From the NCBI RefSeq assembly GCF_021155765.1, contig NC_060115.1, positions 13,496,493 through 13,560,492 of the forward strand: a stretch of 64,000 nt of DNA. The letters run 5' to 3'. The stretch is from Diprion similis (Eukaryota > Arthropoda > Insecta > Hymenoptera > Diprionidae). Positions 56,370-64,000 of this stretch are shown in pieces. Numbering within the stretch: the first letter of the stretch is position 1; the number at the start of each line of letters is the position of its first letter. A program made the translations under genes and the position numbers. The notes beneath the pieces are model-generated. The model made no database searches. It was not told the DNA's origin and worked only from the letters and a program-made list of their open reading frames with translations.

Positions 56370-59300
56370 CCGGCTTATTACGAACCTTGGTTTCTGTAGT
56401 TCGAGATTCTCCACGTAATACGTCAATAGATGTTAACCGATATAAACGTCTATAAAAAATGTTTTTACAGATAATATGGAAGGTTGAGGTACGATCGTTT
56501 CACGAGGTCGCATACCGTCATATGGTCTGGCACGATAAGGGCGCGGAGGCAATGGAGCGCGCGTCCCGGAAGTCGAATTTTACCAAGTGGACGGCCCGGA
56601 TCGCTATTCCTGAAATTGAAGATTCACTAAGTGAAAGGCCTGGATGACGGCAACTATGAAGTGCCTAGCGAATCTACAGTACTGGAGCAACGGCGTGCGA
56701 GTCCCCAAGGTCGAGATATCTGTATTAGTAGAAATTAAAACTTCTTCGCGATTATTCTCGGTAAGATACTATGAATATTATTTCAATCAATTTAGTTATA
56801 TTTCAAGTTTAGTGTATTGATAAATTAACACGTATGTTTTAGATGCAATAAGTAAATGAAAGAAAAATCTGAATGTGAAGACTGGATGGGTCGTGAGCGA
56901 TGCGAGGACAATGGAGCACGAGTCATGAAGGGTGAGATCCATTAGGTGGACGATTTTGAGTGTAGGAGCCGTGGAGCGCTATTTCTAGAATTAAAGATTC
57001 ATCAGGTCAATGACTTGCATGCGGAAAAAATCTATCGCGAGTCTCGGAGGTCGAAATTCATCAGGTAAAACATCGCTGTATACAAGAAGATTATCGCATA
57101 CGATGCGTCCAAAGCGCATTCGTAATGAAAATCACTGCATAGAGCGTACAAAAATCTTTTAAAGTCTGCACTATAACGATCATAACGTCGTGTTTTATAG
57201 GTAATGGGTGAAAAAATGTTGAGGTGGCATGGGGATACCACAAAATATATTACGAAATTCCGGAACGTTTGATTCTTTGTTAACGAAATCAATGGATAAT
57301 TCCGTTGTTGGCCCGAAAGGTCATGTACCGCCACATGGTTAGTCAGGCTCAGGGCGCGGGAACAACGGCGCACAGCTCCATGAAGGTCGATGAGGTGACT
57401 ATTGCAAGGTGAATATTGCTGCATCCGGGTGAATTTATGTATATGAGTAGTGCAAAGTGCATTTGAGGTGAAAATTATTACGTGGAACATAGGATAGTAA
57501 AGGATATTGGTAACGTTTGCGGGATAACTATCCTTTTGACTTACAAGTAACGATTGAGGAAACGTAAAGCTAGCGTGTAGGTACTACAAAAAGTCAAACG
57601 AGGTAGATCAACCAAAATAAATGGGTATCTCCGTAGTTGCTTTAGAAAGCCGCATATGGATGTCAATCGGTAGTAGATCAAGATGAGGCAGAGGTTAAAG
57701 ATACAGCGATACAAGAAGAAAGAAGCGGCCGATTCTTTGATAGCGAATTTGACAGTGATGGTGTAAAGGTATATGTACTTTCAAGTTCAACTGCGACGAT
57801 AAGTTGACGTTTCGAAAAGAACATGGATTTCTTTTGCGTCTGCGGAATACGTTCAGTCAACACATCAATTTTTAGAATATTCGTTAATTCAAAACTTACA
57901 TACATATTTAGATTTATTATGTTGTCCTACCCAATGTACAACGTAATGATAGCGGAAAATTGTATGTAGTGATTTGATCTTTATTTTGTACTCGCTCATT
58001 TTGATAGAATAATTGTTTACCACATAACGCAGGTCAAGTTTGTTACCAAAAATCAATCCGGCTGTATTTTATCTCGATCGCGTGGTTGATACAAATGTAA
58101 AATAAAATACTAACGCGAACGGAAATACGAAGAAGAAAATATTCATAGATGCTCAATATAAAAAGTGCATTATGCGTATTTAAATATTATGCGATTGTAA
58201 TACCGATGATACGTACATACAGATAAGATTGAACGGTAATAGGTCAAATCTAATTGATACTCTATAACGTCAGTATGAGTATTATACGAAATAGTTGTTG
58301 CCTTATGTAATTCCTGAGCACTCCAAATATCAGCGAAGACAAACGTTTAGAATATAAGAAAGCAGTTATATTTAGGTGTAGACGTTGATTGGCTATGGTA
58401 ACGTAATGCTTCAACAAAAATTCGAAAATAAAGATACGATAAAGATTTATCTCGGTATCTGCGAAAAACGTTACGAAAACACATTAAATCTTTTAGTATT
58501 CGTTATTCCAAAACTTACATATGTATTATCCGCGATGTTGTTGTAGCCAATGAACAATGTAATGATAGTGAAGAAGTAAACGTAGTGATTTAATTCTTAT
58601 CCTGTACTTGAATGTTTTGTTGGAATAATTCTGAGAGGTCGAACGTATGTAGAATTTAGTACCAAATATTCATCAGATCGACTGTAATTTGTTGACATCG
58701 CGTAGTCAATGCAAATGCAATATGAAATACTGAGGCAAACGGAAATATGAAAAATAAAGCATTTATGACAGATATTTAATATGAAGAGAGCATTAAGTAT
58801 ATTCATGTGATATGCGATTGTGATTTCGATGATGCGTATATACAGATAAAATTGAACGGTAATAGGTCAAATCCAATCAGTACTTTATAACGTCCTTATG
58901 AGTGTTATACGGAATAATTGTTGCCTTATGTAATTCCTGAGCACTCCAAATATCAGCGGAGAGAAGTCTAGAATAGTAATTAAAACTTTTAGAATATAAG
59001 ATAGCAGTTATATTTAGTCGTAGACGTTGATTGGATACAATAACGTAATGCTTCGATAAGAATAATTCAAAACTTACATACGTATTTTCATTTGTGATGT
59101 TATCGTAGCCAACGTACAATGTCATGATAATTGAACAGTGAATTTAGAAATTCAATCTTCATTTTTTCCTCGCCTGTTTTGACAGATTAATTTCAAAACG
59201 CCGAACGTATGTTGAGTTTGGTACTACAAGCCCATCAGATCGACTGTACTTTGTTAAGATTGCGTAGCTAATGAAATACAAAAAACAAAACACTTACAAA

Positions 59301-60334
59301 TGCTCAATATAAAAGGTGCATCATGTTTATTTATATGTTATGTGATTGTAATACCGATGCATACATACATATATGATTAGATGGTAATTTGACAAGTCCA
59401 ACTGGTATAGTCTTATGTCGGTCAACTCAATTACCTCAAATTCGACAGACTCTGGTCTGCGATGTATCGTCGATAACGTAGAGCATAACACAAACGTGAA
59501 AGTTGTGGTTCGTTTAGAAAGAGGACAGGCTGAGATCTTTTTAACTTAACGTTAACTGCCACTTATGTATATCGTGTCATAATGTAGTAGTGTTTATGCA
59601 TCTTACGCGGTTGTTCTTTAAGCCGGCCGTCTACATAGTTTCTTAGACTTTGAACTTTATACATATTGTAAAACTCACTGATTTAGTGTATATTGTTTGA
59701 CGAATAATTTAATGACGAAGAATCGTGGCTCAATTTCGCCACTGATTTTATGATTACCAATTGTATTCATCGCATTAGAGTCGATTGAAACCTAGCCACC
59801 CCATTACTCCGTGCACCAGTCCGACGCGTCGGACGTTAGAAGAGCGTTAATTATGGTGTATAATAGTGTAGTGGTGTTCATGCATCTTACCCCATTACTT
59901 CTCAAGCTGGGTCTCTCAAAATACTGAAATAAATGGATAAAATGATCTATTCTTATTATGTATTCATGTATGTTTATAGAAATATTGGCAAAGGCTGAAA
60001 TCCCGGAGCTTTTGTGGGGATAACTATATAACGGAACGATGTATATTGTATAAACAAAGCAGATAATAACATCAAACATGTTATATGTAAATCACGCATA
60101 AATACTTGAATTTTGTATTTGCACACATGTTGTGATAATATTTTGATCATCGTTTATTACCCCTTAAGAAATCCTCAAGCAGCAAGGGCGTGAGGTATCT
60201 TATAAATCTCGTATAATCTGGTGAAACAATGTCAACGAGTAAGCGAGCGCAGCGAGCGCACGTGCACAAAAATCCTAGCCTATTACCTAGCGTAGCCTAG
60301 CGTACCCTAGCGTATTACCAGCTAGACACTAAAA
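56370..60334. other. AT-rich non-coding region with degenerate repeats
   Basis: No protein recognised. Apart from the old repeat units at 57870-59420 it shows a direct repeat of CCTCAAGCAG...GCGTGAGGTA...CAACGAGTAAGCGAGCGCA at about 60175-60270 and 60512-60600. Short frames present have no family signature. Confidence 0.5.
57870..59420. repeat. Degenerate tandem repeat, about 540-640 bp units
   Basis: About three diverged units. CAATATAAAAAGTGCATTATG-like phrases lie at about 58150, 58770 and 59305, ATTGAACGGTAATAGGTCAAAT at 58230 and 58850, and GTAGACGTTGATTGG at 58380 and 59020. A further copy is at 54230-54800. Confidence 0.7.
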
Positions 60335-60475
60335 AAACTACATACACTAGAAAAATCAGCAGCTATTCTCCTTTGTGGATAATAGAACTTCGCAAATCAG
60401 CTGTCACTGCCCTATGTGGAGATGTGTGCGCTGAAAACTTTGGCTGCTATTTTATTATGTAAGTCAGTGGTGTGT
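60335..60475 (+). repeat. Dispersed repeat, copy 2
   Basis: Partner of 53394-53530 in direct orientation (AAAATCAGCAGCTAT, CTTCGCAAATCAGCTGTCACTGCCCTATG). Confidence 0.75.
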
Positions 60476-60702
60476 ATTGATTAACATTCATTAACCATTG
60501 AACAATCCTCAAGCAGTATGAGCGTGAGGTAACTCATAAATTTCGTTTCATTTCGTGTCACTGACAACGAGTAAGCGAGCGCACGAGCACAAAAATCAGC
60601 TAATCCGAACGAGCTTTAGCGAACGACGAAATATGAGCAGCTAGTTATTATTAAAACTCATACCGATTAAAACTGTGGGAAAAATGCAACGAATAAACTT
60701 AC

Positions 60703-60948
60703 TTCTGCGATAATGCGACCGTTTGCGTCATATTTTATCCACTTCCTTCTGATGAATCGCTCCGGAAAATGTTTTTCACAAACAAATTATGACGAATTTA
60801 GGTAAAAAATTCCAGGAATTGTAGCAATCCATTTTTCACGCAGTTCACGATTCGATGGAACTTTGAACGCGGAGCTCTTTTCTTTCGCTAATTTTCGACC
60901 CGTGTTGCAGGTCGGAACCGCACAGGAATTAGTCGTCATTGCACTCAT
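60703..60948 (-). pseudogene. THAP zinc-finger exon with one nonsense codon
   Basis: A minus-strand frame of 82 codons from ATG at 60946-60948 ends exactly at a splice donor, GCAGAA|GTAAGTTT (GT at 60702-60701), leaving phase 0. It encodes CAVPTCNTG, SSAFKVPSN, LREKWIATIPG and FVCEKHFPERFI. That is the C2CH pattern of THAP domains (C-x-VP-x-C, FxVP, W, C-x2-HF), a sequence-specific DNA-binding module at the N-terminus of P-element transposases and host regulators. Codon 54 is TAA (60787-60789), just before the FVCEKHF segment, so this copy is broken. Candidate partner exons lie far downstream on the same strand at 25734-23313. Confidence 0.75.
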
Positions 60949-61573
60949 CTCTCGTGTTATTAATTTTAATCACAGTCATACGCTATTCGAAGATAACCTT
61001 ACTTTGCTATGAAGTCAGACCGTGCCTATGAATAACTGACAGCGCCGCGTAGTGGCCAGTAGTGGCACAAAAAACTTGAACACTAACCCGGCTACCCCTA
61101 ACACTCAAATTTCAGTTCGTTGCAGGACCTGTATGTAAGACCGTGGTACTTGCAGTGACACACCACGTGACGCGTCTTTGACTCTTCTCCCCGTCTTATT
61201 GGGTGCTCTTCGTGCGGGCCCATGGCGCTTTATCAATCCGTCATGCCGTAACTATGGACCCTCGGATATTTCGCTGAGACTACCTTATGTAACATATTCC
61301 CCATATAAACTCAGCTACAATTTGTCTATTCGGTTTATCGTACCCTACGTCGATGTATATTTCCCGTTTAAATAACATGTAATTCATGATTTTTTAAATT
61401 TTAATTAACATAGCTCCGTTTTATTTAATGGTATTTTATTGCGATTAGTCAGAATTTGTAGCATATTAGTAACTCTTTGAAAGTACCCACTAACATTTTT
61501 TTGTACCTGAACCCGTCTCATCGGCGTCGGTCTCAGAAGCCCAATTTTCTTGAAAATTGTTATATTTTCATAA
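60949..61573. other. No recognised feature
   Basis: Region between the THAP exon and the 3' end of the non-LTR element. No supported gene. It would include the promoter or 5' region of the THAP exon. Confidence 0.5.
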
Positions 61574-64000
61574 TTTTTTTTTTTTTCGAGGAGTTGCGGA
61601 ATCCAAGTTACGGATTCACGCCAGTCATACGGGCTAGTGCGGATGTGGGATTCCAGGGTGGCCTCCCCACTAAACCGCCACCTCCTGTGCAATGCCCCCA
61701 GCCAGGAACTATGGTGATATTACTTCTAGCTGGGGGCTCTGTCTGTGTATGTCTTGTCAGTCTGTCCGTCCGTTCAGTGCGGGCCGTCCGTCAGTCATGT
61801 TACGTCAGGCAGCCGTCCGCGTTCTTACGTCGTAAGATTGTCTCTGTGTAGGTGGCAACGAGTTGCCACCTTTCCGTACTGTGGAGCATCACCCCGACAA
61901 TGTTATCGGGAGTAATACCTCCCACGACCGTCTCAAGTCTCTGTCGCTGTTCTATCCAGCGGTCACATTCAAAGAACGTGTGTTCCGCGTCGTCTCGTCC
62001 GGGTCCGCAGTACGTACAGTTGGGCGTCCGTACTCGGTTCATGTTATGTAAGTACCGTCTGAAGTAACCGTGGCCCGTCAGAAGCTGGGTGACGTAAAAG
62101 TTTACATCCCTGAACCCCCTCTGGATCCACGGTCTGAGGTCCTTAATAAGTCGTCTCGTTCAGTTTCCCGTCGTTTCTTCCGTCCAACGTTCTTGCCACG
62201 TCTGTATCGTCGCGTATCTTTCCGTCGTTGCCGCGTCCCGTCGGGTCACCTCCGCGTCTTTTCCGTAAACCCTCCTACGCTCGAACGCAAGAAGGTCTAT
62301 GGGCATCACGCCCGCCACCGCCAGAACAGCCTCTGCTGAGACCGTCCGATAGGAGCAAGCGATCCTCAACGCGCTCCGTCTCTGTACCGTCGTCATTGCG
62401 TGACAGTATTTCGTAGTCTTTAGGGAATCTGCCCAGATCTCCGCTCCGTAAAGCAGAATCGAGTGTGTGGTGGACATTAAAAGTCTCCGTTTCCCCGGTC
62501 TCGGTCCGCTCGTGTTTGCCATCAAGCGGCTTAGGGATGCTATCCTTTCGGCCGCCTTCTGAACTGTCCGTTGTATGTGAGGCTAGAAGGTCATCTTCGT
62601 ATCCAGGGTCACCCCCAGGTACTTGACTTCCCCTCTGGTCTCGATCTTGTCCGTTCCGACCGTCATGCGTAGTGTGGTCGGTATGCATCTTCTGGTGAGA
62701 AGCACCAGTTTTGTCTTTTCCGTCGCGAGTTGCAGTCTGTGGTCAGTCATCCACCGTCCGACTCGTCTCATCGTCTGTTTTAGTACGTATTGTGCCAAGT
62801 CTGGAGTGCGCTCGACTATCACCGCCGCCACGTCGTCAGCGTAAGCGACTAGGCGAACGCTGAGCGGGAGCTCCAGTCTCAGCAAGCTGTCGTAGATCCC
62901 GTTCCAAAAGTCAGGTCCCAGTATGGATCCTTGGGCGACCCCCGCGGTGATCTGTCGCGTCACTTGACCTTCGGTCGTTCCGTACGTCAGTCGTCTGTTC
63001 CGAAGGTAGTCTTCCACAACCCGGAGCAGGTAAGGCGGGACCCCGAAGTCGCCTCTCAGCGACTCCAGGATGTCCACCCACCTGGCCGAGTTGAAGGCGT
63101 TCCTGACGTCCAGTGTCGCCAGCAGCACGATAGGTCGCGCTACGTGGCAGTGTCTGTCTGTCTCCCGGAAGGAGTCGACCATCTCCTGGATCGCTCCGAT
63201 CGTCGATCGACCCCTCCGGAAGCCAAACTGTCGGTCTGACAGTCCTCCTCCTTTTTGTATTGCGTCCGTTAGTCGTGGTCGCAGTTCAAAAAGTTTCCCC
63301 GTCGTGTCTAGTAAGCTCAACGGCCGGTAGGCCGACGGTGCGCTGGGGTCGCCCTTACCATTAGGGATAAGGACCAGCTTTGCCGTCTTCCACCGGTCGC
63401 TGAAAGTCCCTGTCGTGAGGCATGTGTTGTAAAGGTCGAGAAGTATCTCCGGCCTCAGGCTTGCCATCAGCCGAAGAACCTCCGCCGGTACCCCGTCCGG
63501 TCCTGGCGCCTTACCCATCCTCATTGCCTTGGCCGCTCCGACGAGCTCCTCAGCAGTAAAGACGGGGGACGGCGCCATCTCGTCGTCGTTCGTCGCGTCT
63601 GTCCGCGTCGGGTGCGTCGGAAACAGTCCGTCTACGATCCGTCGTGCGGTTTCAGCGTCCTTGAGTTCTGGCAGGATCCGGGCCCCCAGCCTACCAGTCA
63701 CAATCTTGTAACCGGCACCCCAGGAGTCGCGGTCCACCTCCTTGCAGAGCTTCTTCCAGCATCGCGTCTTACCGTCCCTGATGGCGTCCGTCAGTTGTTT
63801 CCGTGCCGTCTTGTACTCGGCCTGGCGGGTTTCCCTTCCGGGTCTCCCGCCAGCCCTAGTCACCCGTCTTCGTTTCGCCAAGCAGCTCTTCCGCAACTCG
63901 GCTATTTCGTCGGTCCACCAGTACTGTGGACGATCTGTGGCTATCTGTTACGTCCGTACCGTCGTTTCGGCATTGTGCTATTGCACAGTCGTGTCGTCAG
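61574..64000 (-). mobile_element. Non-LTR retrotransposon, R1-like, 3' part
   Basis: A run of 13 T at 61574-61586 is the poly(A) tail of a minus-strand element whose ORF2 lies at 61800-64000 and continues beyond the window. Reverse transcriptase motifs and the C-terminal CCHC-type finger fit the R1/I group. The 3' untranslated region is 61587-61799, with CAGCCAGGAAC and its complement-like GCTGGGGGC forming a possible hairpin near 61700-61735. The 5' part (Gag, endonuclease) is outside the window. Confidence 0.88.
61800..64000 (-). pseudogene. R1-like ORF2: reverse transcriptase and C-terminal finger, three in-frame stops
   Basis: A single frame runs from the window edge to TAA at 61800-61802, interrupted by TAA at 63948-63950, TAG at 62583-62585 and TGA at 62160-62162, with no frameshift. 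The reverse transcriptase motifs lie between 63550 and 62800: APGPDGVP, KLVLIPNGKG, YRPLSLLDTTGKLFE, GFRRGRST, TLDVRNAFNSARW, GVAQGSILGP and AYADDVA. The region after 62583 contains ILLYGAEIWA, typical of the R1/I group downstream of the catalytic domain. The end has a C-x2-C-x8-H-x4-C finger (CTYC...HTFFEC). The catalytic YADD is present, but the stops separate it from the C-terminus. The N-terminal endonuclease is not in the window. Confidence 0.9.

Noticed and set aside
62070..63711. Plus-strand frames over the R1-like element
   Set aside because: Antisense to clear reverse transcriptase motifs on the minus strand.
9938..64000. Reassigned genetic code or systematic readthrough explaining the many in-frame stops
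   Set aside because: TAA, TAG and TGA all occur inside frames and also as normal gene ends, and frameshifts are present too; decay is simpler.

Overview
The window looks like repeat-dense heterochromatin of an arthropod, most likely an insect. Evidence is the element types present (Polinton with an insect-type gene set, Ty3/gypsy LTR element, Mutator/foldback element, Helitron-like element, R1-like non-LTR element, P-like transposase remnant, hAT-type MITE) and GT-AG splice sites. A parasitoid wasp or ant would fit, but that is a guess. I recognise no ordinary host housekeeping gene, tRNA, rRNA or CRISPR array. Nearly every coding region belongs to a mobile element, and most are broken, often by single in-frame stop codons rather than frameshifts.

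Layout. 1-7968: tandem satellite with a 279-bp monomer, organised in higher-order blocks (5-monomer and 17-monomer periodicities) and decaying toward its right edge. 8100-8260: CA-rich simple sequence. 8753-20150: a degenerate Polinton/Maverick with all genes on the minus strand: protein-primed DNA polymerase B, packaging ATPase, two conserved proteins of unknown role, retroviral-type integrase, minor capsid protein, a basic core-like protein, major capsid protein and a conserved RNase H-like protein. No adenain-type protease was found. 21563-22370: a 300-bp tandem repeat. 23313-25734: a spliced minus-strand gene remnant whose three exons keep phase across introns, resembling the body of a P-element-like transposase. 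A THAP-domain exon on the same strand lies at 60703-60948.

25879-43891: the most striking object, a foldback-type Mutator-like element. It has a perfect 9-bp target duplication (GCGCATCTT), long inverted arms built from about 134-bp direct repeats in very unequal number, and a gene encoding a MULE-type DDE transposase with a C-terminal ubiquitin-specific-protease-like domain. A very young Ty3/gypsy element (34670-43348) sits inside its right arm: 592-bp LTRs with one visible difference, TTGG target duplication, tRNA-Lys primer site, a GGGAAAC -1 frameshift site between gag and pol, and an extra ORF3 after integrase.

43907-44690: a 60-bp minisatellite. 44849-52654: a Helitron-like element carrying a Ulp1-type protease ORF, a Rep (HUH) region and PIF1-type helicase pieces, interrupted by a 1980-bp LTR-like insertion flanked by ATAC duplications. 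52655-61573: AT-rich sequence with a hAT-type MITE (8-bp duplication), a 363-bp palindrome made of 10-bp repeats, and old degenerate repeats. 61574-64000: the 3' part of an R1-like non-LTR retrotransposon on the minus strand, running off the window.

The locus reads as a nest: gypsy inside the foldback element, the foldback element next to (and possibly inside) a THAP/P-type gene, and an LTR inside the Helitron.
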